Shown here one piece after another: positions 1 to 12,874 of a DNA stretch of 64,000 nucleotides. The notes below the pieces were generated by a model. It saw only the letters and a program-made list of their open reading frames with translations, searched no databases and was not told the DNA's origin. The position numbers and the translations under genes were made by a program. The stretch is from Holothuria scabra (taxonomy: Eukaryota; Echinodermata; Holothuroidea; Aspidochirotida; Holothuriidae): contig CM074179.1 of NCBI GenBank assembly GCA_037179385.1, forward strand, positions 71,757,683-71,821,682, written 5' to 3'. Each line of letters begins with the position of its first letter. The first letter of the stretch is position 1.

Positions 1-1726
1 AAAGCCTCATTTAACTAACTTATTGTATCGAATGTGCCGCAACTCTTTGTAACATTAGCCCCCTTCACGGCGGTACATGATAACATAAAATTTCTTATAT
101 TCTAATCTTTTCTAAGATGATATCTCCCTTTGGTTCTTTGAGCGAAAGGGACAATTGGGAATAACAGATATTTTCACAGACGTCATTGCGTTGCGCGTCT
201 ATCTTTCTCGCCATCTACGCGTCCATTGCACCACAATTGTTACTAACGTGTTTTCTTCCGCGCGTATCGGCACCACATCTACTGTTCATGATCAGTAGCA
301 TCTAGTATGTCGAATTGGAACGCGCTGACGGCACGTGCTGACCTTCGACCTCTTTATTCCTTATGCATTTACGACGCACTAACGTCATATTTGGGGAAAT
401 AACATGGAACACGTGGGGACACCACTGATCTTTGGATAGAATTAGTTTCACGTGTGTAGGAGACCGACGCGCTTATCCAATAAACTGACCAATCAGCTGT
501 CAGCATTTCACAGTGTTGCTTTGCTATTCGTCCCTAGAAAGACACGCTTTCAGCATGTGACATAAAAAAAAAAATCAATAAGATACTTCTGAACCAAGTT
601 CCTATTTTTATGAAAGTCGCTTAAGTTGTTAAGCGTGAAGCCTTATCTGACCTACAAATCGGGATGAAAACCTGATAACAAATTTTATGCAACTTTTGTT
701 TCATAATTAATCTAGCAATTGAATGAAGAAAAAAAAAACGAATTGATTTCTGTCACTTTTACAGGCGAGCTGTAAAGAGTATTTCAATGGAAAACAAGTT
801 TTTTTTTCTTCTTTATTTTCTCTCTCAATGTTTAATTAATTGTTTTACAATGCTCTTCTGTTAATTGTTTAAAATGAAGTATTTTTGATTTCAGCAACGG
901 TATTGTTAAAGCTTATTTCAAATTTAAGTTTTGATTTACTGTCAAAAGACACGAAACATTTAGTTGCTGCAGTCATATGCAGCTAGCAGCGCACCTCGGA
1001 CTGTCATTACCTCTCAATGCATGGTAAGCAGCTTCTTAAACAGCAGATCCAGGTATCCTCCCGTGTATTATCTATTAGTGAAAAATATGACAACCTTCAT
1101 TTTTGTTTAAGGGAAATAATTTAAGGTGAAATAAATTTGTTTTACAAGGAAATTCCATCCTTTTAAAATCAAAATCTATTGACAAATAGTGATAAATAAT
1201 TGCCAATAAGGTAGTATGATAGCCTTCTTTTCAAGAAATATGTTTCTCTCAGAGAGAGATTCAGGTGTTTTTTGTCGGCCCAAACTTTCAACATTTCAAA
1301 AAATGCAACTTCCATAACTCTTCTTGGGCAAAATATTTTGAGGAGATGAACACATTGCTGGGGATTATTGTTGAGACCGAGTGATTGGAAAATGACTAGA
1401 GCTGTTTACTTTTAATGCTATGTTAAAGCATTTCAAATGCAATATTGCCGTTTAATAGAAAGCAAGTTTTGCGTCAATCAGGTTTTATGTAAAAAGTTTT
1501 CCTTTGATCTTTACCTGGACCTCTCCTTTTCGTCAGTTTTTTTTCCAGTCTTTCATCAGATAATTCCTTTTCACGCTAATGCTAACATCTTAAAAGTCGA
1601 AAACAGATCTGCTGCACTGTTATTTGGACTGAAACCTATGGTGTGATCATTTTCATGCTGGACTGCACATTTTTTGTTCTTTTTTATCAATTGGTTAGAA
1701 CTAGATACAAACTTTTACTCTTAAAG
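1..1726. other. Upstream region without a recognised exon
   Basis: No reading frame here matches a family I recognise, and no signal-peptide exon with a phase-1 donor was found to start the HYR/sushi gene that follows. The first 550 bases are richer in CpG than the rest. A possible donor follows position 1023, but a short exon ending there would leave phase 2 and does not fit the phase-1 acceptor at 1727. The gene's 5' exons may lie left of the window. Confidence 0.4.
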
Positions 1727-1895
1727 CGTCATATCCTGCTCCAACATTTTCTTCTTGCCCGACATCGTGGACCGTAACGACGACCACCCTGCAGACCGTG
1801 GTCACGTGGTCTTGGCCAATCGTAGCATACCAGCCCTTCTACCAGCGAGGTCCCTGTGGGGGTGAAATGGCATGTGATGCTACACCGGACGCTGT
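1727..1895 (+). CDS. HYR/sushi secreted protein gene 1, exon a (first half of HYR domain)
   Basis: The exon follows an AG at 1725-1726 and ends before a GTAAGT donor at 1896. It starts with two bases completing a codon (phase 1) and ends in phase 2. The translation has a short PAPTFSSCP lead-in, then the HYR pattern: CP, an alternating beta-strand segment rich in V and T, VVTWSWP, and later GPCGG and ACDATPDAV. This is the N-terminal half of a hyalin repeat, an immunoglobulin-like extracellular module involved in cell adhesion and often joined to sushi domains. The exon at 4975 supplies the other half in the matching phase. The lead-in before CP implies at least one earlier exon. Homology is judged by eye; the phase match across 3 kb of intron is the strongest support. 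Confidence 0.8.
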
Positions 1896-4800
1896 GTAAG
1901 TATGTACCATTTACGATTTAAATGTACGCTGGATTTTGTGTGTTTGGGTAAAGTCCAACAGATTATCAATTAAATTTAAAAACTTATCAAATACTCATAA
2001 AGCCTCAGAAAAAAAAAACAGGGTGTTTATTGAGTACTACGCTCAAAGAGCACCCGGAAGAGAGTGTAGCACTTAGTGAACACTCCTGGTTAGAGTATAT
2101 TTTACGCGGAATGGAGTGAAAAATCAATCAAAGGGAGCGATGTTTCACAAGAAATAATTGAATATCGTTTTTTTTTTGGGGGGGGGGGAATTTCGGCTCT
2201 TTTGTTTCAGAGTGTGTGATAAATTCAGGACCTAATTCAGAATCTAAAGGGGCTCATTGAGTTGATATTGATAGGTGAAAGACGGTGTTAAAGGAAAGCT
2301 TCCACATGATAATGCGTATCGTTAGCATAACGAGTCAAGCTTCATATCCAATAGTTACGGAAGAGGTTAAAATTTTGAAATTTTCGGTGTCCTGCCCTGT
2401 AACGGTTCTGTGGCATATTTGGAAAAAAGCGACTGATCACAAATTTGAAAACCGAGTTAAACCGTTACGCACCCACTCATAAAAACAGCTATTTGTATGG
2501 AGGATATATAGATTGTTTAAAAATGACCATCTGTCATTGGTATGTACAGAATATTGAACAGGTTTGGAAAAATTATTTTGTTGAATATCAAGAATCAACA
2601 CAATGTGTCGTTTAAAAAGGGGTTCTTTCCACCGTCATCATAAGTAAAATTAAAACTACACATTGACGAACTAGCATGTGACAATCAGAGCTGAAGCACA
2701 AATTAAAGTGTAAAATCAAAAAAGCAAAGCAAACAACATGAAAAATAAATTCCAACAGTCCAAGTTCCATCTTCAATGAATATTCTTTAGCCCACATATA
2801 AAACGTTTAAATATATTCACTTAAAATAAATCACCCTCATTGGGCAATAATTGAGACTTTCTTTTTGTACAACTCACATTACGTGCTTAGTTTCCCACTT
2901 AAAATTAAAAATGTTTTTATGACCTTTGCCAATTTCTGTTTGCTTGCATAACATTTTTCACAGAGAGGGCTAATTAATTAAATTATTCCATAGGACTATA
3001 GAGTGCTCCCACACCTTTTTACAAGCTGTAGTGACTCTCAGAAAAACAACGAAATACAAAGATTGTAATTTGAGTAGTACAACATTGACATCAAAAATGA
3101 TTGTGAAATGTACCATTCTAATTTGAGTGAATAAAATGTCCTATGTCCTACGAACATGGTAGTTTGACTATTAGAATTCATTTTTCATGCTGTTATATAT
3201 TTTTGGATTTTTTACTTGAGTTTACTTACATTTTAAGTTTTGCCATGTTACGGTTAAACAAGAAACAGAGATGGGAACCAAAGTGGAAGGAACGACTTCA
3301 TTGATGATGGCAGATGTGTGAACAAAAATTAGTTCTTGGAGTTATTTAGATTTTTCAAAAAACTTTGTTTCATTTTCCTACTGAGACTATTGATATCTAT
3401 TTAGCCTAGTAAAGAAAGCATAATTTAGATTATGAGCCATGTCTTTAGATCTTTTACGCAATGCCTCGCCCTCTCCACGTCTCCGCGTTCTTCTACACTC
3501 GTTGGATAAGGACAACAAGAGGGAGAACACAAATTTACTTGAAGAGCGACTATTTTAGAGCTTACAAAAGAGGGAGTGAAATTTGAATTGAAAAAAATAT
3601 CATCCAAGGAAACACTAAAGAATCAAGACATTAACCAAAGTTATAGGCCAGTTGTAAATCATCACAATTTCTCTGGATTTTCCGACTGACACTCCGGTAT
3701 CCCTCCTTTCCTCACTATTTGCATATGTTCGACATCGCTAGCATAGAGGCGCAATTACACCACGATGTTTTTCTTTTAAGAGGTGAGGAACTGCATGACA
3801 TGTCTGCCCGTCCAGAAAGGGGTCTAAGGGAAAGGGATGTAAACATGTTTTGGGACATTTTTGACACATACCCAATCAAATACCAAAGTAGTCGACAGTG
3901 GAACATTTAGCAACGTTTGAAGGCAATTTGGGGTATGGTACCCCCCTCCCCCCGTCACTCCCCTTAATTGTTTCACTTCTGTGACTTATCGAATGCACCT
4001 CCAATTATGTACAAGTCAACCAAACTAGTTTTAATCAAATTATAATCTCAAAATGCATTCGACAAGAATCAGATACTTCTGAGTTAAAAGTAGACGTAGG
4101 GGGGGGGGGGGGGTTCTTCCTGGAATATTTTTAGAAATTTTTGTTTTATTTTTTGTTTTTTTGTACGGAGAGCAATTTTATTCGCGGTCAGATCTTAGCT
4201 TGCGACATGTATCACGATTTACATTCCCTTTTTAAAGATAAAGCTATTAGTTTTGTCTTAAATAAATGTGTTACTTCATGCGAAAAATAGTTTTCTTAAG
4301 AGAAAAAATAAAATACACAAAGAAAGAGAAACAGCGTGTGTATGGTACTAGTTGCCCTTCCCCATTATCCATAGATTGAACTTTGTATGAACTTTGGCAA
4401 CTTCATTTACTTAATATTCAAACGGCGGTGTCAGGGAGCGAGAAGGGGTGACCCCCTTCATTCGTCATAAAATTTGAAAAGAGAAGGAAAAGAAGGAAAA
4501 AGCACTGACAGGGGCACTTAACTCATGCTTCATCCCATCAAAATACCCTAGCGCTGACCCCGTAAACTTATAGAATTGCCGTCTTCTTCGTTGACTCTAG
4601 AAATATTCTTCACGTCTCTTACACCTCTCATGTTGTTTTCCATATACACCCGTCTATAGACGAATCCGATCAGCGCTTGTGTTTAGTGACTGTAGGCAGC
4701 CATTAGTGGGGTTCATCACTCTTAAATCGTCTTTATTTATTGTCTACATGACTTTTAAACCTCATATTCAGTGAAGTTGAATGAATTAAGATACAATTTA

Positions 4801-4974
4801 TTGTACAACCGTTAATGATACAGGTAAGCGAGGAAACTGAAAGATTAAAAGATGATAGCCCCAGCTATTCCCTACAGAAAACCATCATTTGCTGTCTGAA
4901 TTCGTCTATTGGGTTGCGTTTTAAGCATGCATTATAACTCTATTATGTGAAGTCGCTTTTCTTAATCAAATTAG
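1896..4974 (+). other. Gene 1 intron between the HYR halves
   Basis: Phase-2 intron with a GTAAGT donor and an acceptor ending TTAG at 4971-4974. It is AT-rich, with G homopolymer runs at 2178-2188 and 4099-4113. The short open frames inside do not resemble known proteins, and I see no mobile element with recognisable coding content. Confidence 0.6.
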
Positions 4975-5093
4975 TCACACTTCTGGTCCAAGATCCGGAT
5001 CGACACTGGGAGAAGGCCGGCACCATGTTGTATACACAGCTACGGACTTTCAGGGAAAATCGTCAACTTGCGAATTTTATGTCACGGTAGAAG
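4975..5093 (+). CDS. HYR/sushi gene 1, exon b (second half of HYR domain)
   Basis: The exon begins with one base that completes the phase-2 codon of the previous coding exon and ends in phase 1 before a GTAAGC donor at 5094. The translation contains SGSTLGEGRHHVVYTATD, then FQGKSSTCEFYVTVE. These match the HYR C-terminal signature (SGS, a glycine turn, V-x-Y-T-A-T-D, G-N/K, C-x-F-x-V-x-V). Joined to exon a it makes a complete HYR module with the usual pair of cysteines near its ends plus two extra ones. A HYR domain interrupted by a phase-2 intron contrasts with the single-exon HYR module at the end of this same gene. Exon boundaries are inferred from splice consensus and phase. Confidence 0.83.
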
Positions 5094-5849
5094 GTAAGCA
5101 ACATATCCAATGATCACATTTCTATTTATTTCTCTCATTTCATTTTAAACTTTTTGAAATGGATTTTAATTAAAGATGTTGATACAGAACACTACAGCAA
5201 CACGTTCATTTCTGTAAAAGAATTATGATAACCAGTGTTGGAAAGGAAGGAAAGGAATAAATTTTCATTTGCCTTAAATTTTACTTTTGCTTTATACCTA
5301 AATCATTAACTTCTTGAAAACATACCAATGTAACAAATGGGGTCAAATTTTGTGTATAAGACAACGAAACCCACGCCTAGGGGCCCTTCCATGATCGTCA
5401 CTTCTGGGTGACAATGGTGACATCATCCAATGCCATTTGCGTAGAAAGAGGGGACTGGGGGAGACAGCCCCTTCAGTGAAAAATGAGGGGACGGAGCACC
5501 CCCACATCCCGGGTCAGAAAACCAGTTTTTTTTTGTTTTTTTTTTCAAATCTCAAAGTAAGCGAAATTTCCGGCGTGCCTTGCGCGCCACAAAATGCAGT
5601 GTCACATTCATCAGGTCTCACTCCTAAATCAGTTTGGTTATCTTTTCCGAGCTCTGAAAATGAAAAAAAAAAAATCGGGTATTTATTATATGTGACACCA
5701 CATCATCAAGAGAAAGCGGTGCCTATATTGCTATTTTTGTAAATTGTCCTTCATAGATTTCCACATTTTCTTCAATAAAAACTCTTAATTTTGGATTTTG
5801 GAAAGTTTGGGAAACTTTTTGAAATGTAATCGGAGAGTGTCGATTCGTA

Positions 5850-6640
5850 GGCATTATATAACATTATGTAGCAACAACGATTCAGTCGTCGTGCAACCAT
5901 TCTGAATTTTTGCCACCTATATATATGGAGGAAGTTTTGATTCTTCAGGAATCCTCTAACTGTTTAAATTCCCTTAGAGGGATTCTAGAATCCAAAGCTT
6001 TTTGCAATACAAGGTCCATATCTTCATACATTTGTTATGAGGGGGAACAAATTTCAGCGCGCTTCGCGCGCTTAATGCATTCCTGATAAAGTGGTGTTCA
6101 AACTTGACAGAACAATCGGAAAACTTTGCTACTACTGGCTAGTTAAAGTTCCAGATTTGTAATTATTAGTTTTAAAAAGGCAAAATTTTCCTCGCGCTTC
6201 GCTCGCCTTAAACTGCAGCCCTTAAGGCAGTACGGTAAGTGATCGCTCATAAAGCAGTCAGGGGTAAACTTGTCCGAGCCGCTGTAGTGTCGCTTCTCTG
6301 AAATTTTCTTCAGTATAGGCTTTTTCATTTTTAAATGTGTTTGAAAAGGGCAACAAAGTCTGTGGAGCTTTTTGAATGTCGCCTAAAAGCCACAAGCGGC
6401 ACTCTTTAGATAACATTATGTAACAACAACGATCTTCAGTCGACATGCTAATAGGAACGCGGGTTCTTCGATGGTCCTCCAAATATTCAAGTTTCCTTAC
6501 AGGAAAGCCTGCTTACAGGAACGCCTGCTTACAGGAAAGCCTGAATCTGAATCTATTTTCTGTAATACAAGCTCCATATATGCAATGAGTTAAAGGACTC
6601 AAAAGAATCACGTTCCTAATACAGTAGTGTTCACACTAAG
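5850..6640 (+). repeat. Local direct duplication of about 240 bases
   Basis: The stretch about 5850-6110 is repeated with divergence at about 6400-6640. Shared landmarks, in the same order, are a TAACATTATGTA segment followed by CAACAACGAT, then CAGTCG, then an AATACAAG/CTCCATAT segment, then a GTAGTGTTCA-type segment. The left copy carries the hairpin AGCGCGC-TTC-GCGCGCT near 6057. This looks like two tandem copies of a noncoding repeat inside the intron. Confidence 0.6.
6496..6543 (+). repeat. 16-base tandem repeat, three units
   Basis: Three consecutive copies of CTTACAGGAAAGCCTG, the middle one with a single A-to-C change. It lies inside the right-hand copy of the local duplication and is absent from the left copy, so it expanded after the duplication or was lost from one side. 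Confidence 0.85.
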
Positions 6641-8871
6641 AAAAAAATCACTTATTTTATTATTTAAAAAAATGTTCTTGTTAGGGGGAAAAAGGCAAAA
6701 AAAAAAAAAAATTGCATTAAAAATGTAACTGTTTGTTAGTGGGGTAGGGTGAGGTGGATGGTCCAAAATCGCCCCCCCCCCCCCACACACACACATTCAT
6801 ATTGCTTCCTACGCCACTGTCCAATGCACAATACTAACGACTGCATGACATGTTGTCTCTCCTAAAACAATGCTTTTATGTGGAGTCTATATCGTGCTAC
6901 ACTGGCGAGAGCAGTCAAAAGGTCAAGGACAAAGAACTAGACCAATAAAAAACAAGAAATAAAGTGACTTAAATAACGTAGTTGTACTCTAAAATTGGCT
7001 TTTGTATGTCCACAATGTCTTGCCACATAACACCGCACCCTTTTTCTTCATGATTCGACTCGACAGGTTTTACACGGGATAAAGTTGTATTTCTATAAAG
7101 ATCCTTTAAGCCCTCTAATTAGTGTTACTTATATGTTTGTGGATTAATTCAACCTGTCTTCTTCTTCCTATTTTCTAATTTAAAGTATCATCCTCTGCTA
7201 AAACGTAGCCTGCTTGACCGGACTATTTACACTCGCTACCGAAATATATACAAGTCACCTAAACCACACAAACGCACACACACCTACATACCAAACATAC
7301 ATGCATGCACATAAACTCAAACATATTTACATAAAACAGCCATTCGAACATTAAGCTTAGCTTGATGCCTGGACGTAAATACTTGATACACTGGACGTAA
7401 ATGCTATCACACTCCCGACTTCCTGCATCATCTGAATCTTAGAGAGAACATTATCATTAACCCCAGTTTTCAAGAATTCTTCACGGAAACATCAACAGTT
7501 CCCGCCCTTTCCACTCATTTATTAGTCTGACGACGTCTATCAATTTATGCAACAACATAGAAAGTATTTACGGCAATTTTCTTCTTCCGGAATATTATCC
7601 ACCTTAATTAAACATTTGATTGCAGCTCTTCGGGCTGCCTATTGGAATTCCTCGCCCTGGAACCTTTCCCGTGTGAAAGTGAACAAAAGTCCTAGTTCCG
7701 TCCGACGGGTATTCGGCGTAGGAAAGCCAATGACGTTTTCTCCAGAAATATATAGTGCTTGTGAAATTCAGCTTGTCTATATCGTGTTATAGCTTGTCTG
7801 AAGCTAATACACCAAGTTCTGTTTCAGAGAACCTCACCTTTATTTGCATAATATGCCGCTTTCACAGTTCTGTGCATTTCAGCATGCCCACTGGGTGTCC
7901 CTCTCCCAAATCAATAGAGGAATTAACTTCATGCCATGGCCTACTTCTACCGGGAATCCTTTATTCATGACCGACCCTCACAATTAACACTATTGTATTG
8001 CTAAGGTAGTTTAGGAGAATCAAGACTAAATTCAAAGGTTAGTTAGATAGTTAGTTACTAGATGGATTTTCCAACCAAGGGTATCCTAAGTGCGTGGTAA
8101 AATGTTGGAGTTTGGGGAAATCATATGTTCTGTTTTCTGTTTCTGGTTATGACTAAGGAATATTCTCCTTGGAGCGGGGAGTGGTGGGTGGGGTGATTAA
8201 AACATTTAACCCTCTGTGTGTCACTTCCGCCTCTAAGGTCTCTTTGAGAATTATAGTCGGATCGGAACCCCACATCAGCATGTGTCACCCGCACCTCGAA
8301 AATCTTACTATGTAAACAAATTTTTAATTTCTTGTAAATAACAATCCTACTCAATTAAGGAATCAAATACGGTCGATTTCTTTTCAATGATATTTCTCGC
8401 TTGCGACCTGTAACTATACATGGGGTTAATACCTGCTTGAATGTTAGTGCCAAGCTGTAACCAGTCATATCTTATTGCCACCAGTTAGCCATCATTTACT
8501 TCTTAGGAAAAATAGGAAAATACATCCTCTATATTTTCACTACAACGTGTTGTTTACCACCCTTTGGCACATATACTTTCCGATGCACATGTAGAGCATA
8601 ATGAACCACCAACTGTAGGTTAGATTAGATTAAGTTGTAAGATAAATACCCAGACGGTGGTGAATTAAATGTTCGTTATCTCCATCCGATTTGTGACGCA
8701 AAAGTTTCTTAAATCTCCGAAAACAACGTATGGTTGTTACATAAGTATGCGAAGAAACGTGAGTCATAGCATATAATAATTGGGACAAAGTCGTGACGGA
8801 GATGTGCGTCAATGCACAAATACGTTTGAAGCTATTCGAATACTGACCGACCTTGTCTGCGTTGCATAATT

Positions 8872-8894
8872 AGTGTGGTCTGAAAGACCACACT
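8872..8894. repeat. Perfect hairpin, 10-base arms
   Basis: AGTGTGGTCT and AGACCACACT flank a GAA loop with no mismatch. It sits in a CpG-richer part of the long intron. No element ends or promoter function can be assigned. Confidence 0.7.
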
Positions 8895-10999
8895 CTTGAA
8901 TCCATCTGGTTCGCGGAACAATGACGTCATTCAGCTATTGCAATATCTTGCAGTATATGGATTCGTCCGATTTTGAAAGACGCCCTCTGTCCGTTACGTA
9001 CCGAAATTTTCCATGGCGGTGAGCGCAGCTTACATCCGCGGTACACAAAGTAAACCCGTGTATATTTTTCTCTCCTGAGTTCATTTTCCTTTTTCAGTGA
9101 GAAATAAACGTCGGCAAAACACTAAAGATTTCAAAGCAATGATTTTCAGTGAAAATACACTCGTTATATTTTTTCTGTTATGTCTTTTTAAAAAGTATGT
9201 TTGTTTATATTATCACGCCATGCACGATCAAAACCTTACGTATGCCAGGGAGAACTCCCTCCATAGACTGCATACATAACAACGATTGACTTAGTCGTAC
9301 GTAAGTTACGCCGATGCCAATGACTGGCGCCATTCGTATCATCGCATACATGTTGCGAGAAAGAAGGAGCTATCAGCTAGCTGCGCAGGTTACTATCGTC
9401 TGTTGACTCGCTCTGTTCGCACCAACGTAAAGCAAACGCTCGCTCGCAGAAAAGTTTCCGTAGTAATCTTAACCGTTTCGAAGTGAGATTTACTGATGGA
9501 TGCTGTTTTAGGTTCAACTTGAAGTTCATACGTGGTCTAATGAAGTCTTTGGGGTTTGCAGTAAGACTAAAAATGTCAAAGTAGTCCAGGTGTGCTCCCT
9601 TTGGTAGATTTCGTGGGTTGAGTGACCGACCTTGTTAGTTTATATTTAGTGTACACTGTACAGTAGCATGGTGATATGAAAGTTTCGCGCACTCCAGCAC
9701 TTTTTCTGTAAACATTACAGTCAACTCACCATTAGAGTAAAAAAACCTTATAACCAGGCCTAACTATCATTCGTTTGCTTTATTTTGATATGAAACATGC
9801 TTTAGTAAGATAGAAATTAAGGAAGTAATGGTTGATTGAAGTTGGGCTCTATTGTCACAACTTCATGTTCGTTTATGTCCCAAAGTTTCGCGCACCCTAA
9901 ATTTTAGTGGTGGCGACCTTTGTGGGAGTAAAAGCAGATACTACATTTGTCACACGTTGCCAAAAATTGTGTTTGGGCAGTTTCCCAGTCTTTGAATGAG
10001 TTAAAACTGATGAAAACTGGGATTTTTTTGACGAAGTGGGTGACTGCTTTCCATTCATTTTAAACTAAAGGCCTGGTGAAATTTTCCCTAGCTTAACCCC
10101 CCCCCCCCCCCCCAAATAGCACCAAGTAACAGTGAAAACAGTTTTAAACATGGTTTATGCCCAAGAAATAATTTATCAACATCAGTATTATTATTGATGT
10201 CCTAAGGACGGGATAAATTATTGGAATATACAGCATGTCGATTGCACTTGGTAACACTTCCTTAAATTTTAAGACAAATGTTTTTGACCCTATGTCGTCA
10301 TAGAGAAAAAAGACTTTACATCACTCTGCTCCGCAAAACTGATACGTGTTAACATGCAAAGCATGTTAATAAATAGACTGTCAAAGTTTCAAGTGGCGGT
10401 AATATCGTGTGACCGAGAAAACAACAGATTTGTGACACTGCTTCCACAGCTTTTCCAAAAAATATCATAGTAGAAAATGAGGTAATATATTTCAAATCCT
10501 GAACGACCTTAAGCGAAACTGAACTCAAAACGGATTTCTTTGTATGAAAAATTTCACGCTTTTAATATTTAACCATCAAATGGCTAGGATTTTGTGTTGC
10601 TACTGGCTGCGATATAGTGAAATTTGTATGGTATCCTATTTTGGGGGTGCGCGATATTTACGGTCATCGACTATATATGCTTCGAACGCCTGTGGTTCTA
10701 CATACGTACTGATCATACTAGCGTACTCAGACCTATAGTAGCCATGGAGCAGGGTTATTGTGATTCCTGCTCTATGATAATAGCCCGGCCACATTCATAC
10801 AGGCCCATTGTTATTACACGTTAGGCTAAACCACAGTCATTCTAAGTTACCAGCCCACACTGTATTTGCAAGCAAATGCGTTGTTCCAGTTTATAAGGCG
10901 ATACCCAACAATTTTTAACCACAACGGAAAAACACGTCTGTGCCAAAATGAATTCAACGGTCACTGATATTAATCCTGGCAAGTTTTTTCCATCCTTAG

Positions 11000-11179
11000 T
11001 TATTCGATGTCCGGCCATTCCACCCTCTAGCAACCGAGTGAATGTGTGCACCTACGGTCTTCGAGCCGGGTCGCAATGTACCTTCTCCTGTCACCATGGT
11101 TACAGGTTAATCGGTGACGCCACAATACATTGCGATTCCAACACACGACAATGGTCATCTAGTTTCCCCACATGTCAAG
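11000..11179 (+). CDS. HYR/sushi gene 1, exon c (sushi domain 1)
   Basis: A phase 1-1 exon of 180 bases with acceptor CCTTAG and donor GTACAT. The translation is one sushi (CCP) module: IRCPAIPPSSNRV, then a cysteine-containing segment, SQCTFSCHHGYRL, IHCDS, a tryptophan, and FPTCQ. Six cysteines are present rather than four; the extra pair (NVC and SQC) matches the six-cysteine sushi type known from selectins. Sushi modules are beta-sheet units used for protein recognition in complement regulators and adhesion proteins. An in-frame ATG at 10948 lies upstream of the acceptor, but splice phase argues that translation enters from the HYR exon. A cysteine-matched homologue search would test this. 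Confidence 0.85.
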
Positions 11180-12691
11180 GTACATAATTTAATTATAAAA
11201 ATTTCCTTTTCGCATAACGTTTTCTTTTTACTTAACTCCAGGATAGGTCGTTTGTGAATGCCTCTTTTTATTACATTAAGAACCATACAAGACCTAAAAC
11301 CATGCAATGTCACAAACTGTGTATCATGTAACGGGGAGTGACGTTTGCTTCTGACCTCATACTGTGCATGGCGCGGGCCTTTTCATCCAATGTTATCGAA
11401 GGGCAAGAGCAGTCGCTTCTGATAAACTTATTAAGAAACAACAGGTAAATCCGGAAATTTCTCCTCTCTCTCTCAACTATCTTTCATGAAATTCCGTACC
11501 AATGCACAACAAAGGTACACCAATCGACTGCATGGTCAACTTCTTAGCGCATCAGACTTGCAGTTGGAAAGTTGGAGGTTCGAGTCCTGGGCGGATCATA
11601 GCGAAGACTTAAAAAACCGAACCCAGCGCCATTGTGCTTTGTTCTCAACATAGAGAATGGGGCATGGAAAGCTAGTGAGCTGCAACTGACAAAGGGCCAG
11701 GAACTGAACTACTTGAACCAGTTGGTTGGAAACTTGACCGTAAAACCCCAACTAACGAAATAACTATAATACTAGTTCAAGACTAGTTCCGTTGCAAAAT
11801 TTAACCATTTAGGAAGTAAAAATATTGTCGCATGGATCTTGCAAAAGCAATTCATGAAACAGGATAGTCTGCCAGGCTAATTCAAGTTGGTGTAGTGAAT
11901 TTTCACCTTTATTCAAATATTATAACCTCCGTAAAGTTAAAAATTTTTCAAGTCTTAAGTTTATACTGCTGTGAGTAATTCTGATATTTTGAAAGCCATT
12001 CATAAAACAAACTCGTCATCAAAAAGTCTCATTTCTTTTCTTTTTCTGATGAATACTAAAGTACGTTTAATGTATGTGTTGTGACAATTGCTTAACTTAT
12101 TAGTGTAGAAACAAATAACAAGTTTTAGATCTGCATCTGATCGCTCTCAATGCAGAATCTATCAGAGAACTTCCTGAGTGTTCCGGTATATCTTGAGATT
12201 AAATTCAAGCGATTTGCTCAATAGAGGAAGCTTGCTTGTTAAGAGGGATTTCCTGTTGCAATTAAAGCTCTGTCCTCGAAAACAAAACCTTTTCTCGGGT
12301 AGCGTTGGCTAAAATATCCTGTTCGATTCTAGCAACATTCTTGAGAAGATTTTTTGAATTTGTTCTCTCCACCAGCTCTAAAAGCAATTGGGTCAAGAGT
12401 CAGTTGAACCGAAAGGAAAGTTGAATTTAAACCAATTAGACCGGTACCTGGTCAGAATTAACTATCGCAAACACCTCCGTCCTCACGGCTTTTAAAATGT
12501 GTTCGGCGTGTAAAGAGTGTCATTTTTGTTTTTCATCAAGAATATAAAATAATGAAAGTAAAACATGAAAACCATAAGCAAGTCAATGGTTGTTGTGGTA
12601 GGAAGCGAATAATTGTGATTCACGGAATGGACCAATCAAAAAGAAGGTTCGCATGGAATTTGAACTTTTTATTTTGATTCCTTTCCCAAAG
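11180..12691 (+). other. Gene 1 intron between sushi domains
   Basis: Phase-1 intron that carries a full-length tRNA-derived SINE at about 11528-11757. The rest is AT-rich and holds nothing I can assign. Confidence 0.6.
11528..11757 (+). mobile_element. tRNA-derived SINE, near full length
   Basis: The head is tRNA-like: a weak A-box region near 11530 and a clear B box, GGTTCGAGTCC, at 11577-11587. A body follows, then the family tail CTTGAACCAGTTGGTTGGAAACTTGACCG and a CTAAC-type end. The same body and tail recur at 19765, 29703, 39088, 46341 and 61518 among others, so this is a dispersed family rather than a tRNA gene. Transcription would be by RNA polymerase III. Confidence 0.78.
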
Positions 12692-12874
12692 CTTTGACAT
12701 GCAATCCAGCAGTTCCGAGTCCACCGTACGGTTCCGTTTCTTGTACAGAAGGTAACCGCTATATGAGCATGTGCTTCTTCCATTGTAACGAAGGTTATGC
12801 AATACCAGCAGGACAAACATCGGCGCGTTATTGTAATGGACAATCTTGGAGCGGTCAACAACCTACTTGCCAAG
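12692..12874 (+). CDS. HYR/sushi gene 1, exon d (sushi domain 2)
   Basis: A phase 1-1 exon of 183 bases; acceptor CCCAAAG, donor GTGTGT. The translation is a second sushi module: LTCNPAVPSPPYGSVSC, SMCFFHCNEGYAIP, YCNG, SWSG, PTCQG. It again has six cysteines, the NEGY turn and the tryptophan before the last cysteine. It follows the first sushi exon with the same phase, as expected of exon-shuffled extracellular modules. Both sushi modules sit between two HYR modules, so the predicted order is HYR-sushi-sushi-HYR. Confidence 0.86.

Larger units (their letters stand above)
5094..10999 (+). other. Long gene 1 intron (5.9 kb) with repeats
   Basis: Phase-1 intron, GTAAGC to TTAG. No additional sushi or HYR exon was recognised in it, although one could be missed by eye. 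It holds a local direct duplication (5850-6640), a 16-base tandem repeat, a perfect 10-base-arm hairpin at 8872-8894, and CpG-rich stretches around 8820-9060 and 9280-9480. C runs lie at 6772-6784 and 10097-10113. Confidence 0.55.

Noticed and set aside
963..1023. Possible leader exon starting ATGCAGCTAGCAGC and ending at a GTAAGC donor
   Set aside because: Hydrophobic core is weak and the donor phase (2) does not match the acceptor at 1727 (phase 1).
10948..10999. ATG at 10948 as the start of the sushi protein
   Set aside because: It lies before a good acceptor, has no signal peptide, and the phase-matched upstream HYR exon explains the exon better.
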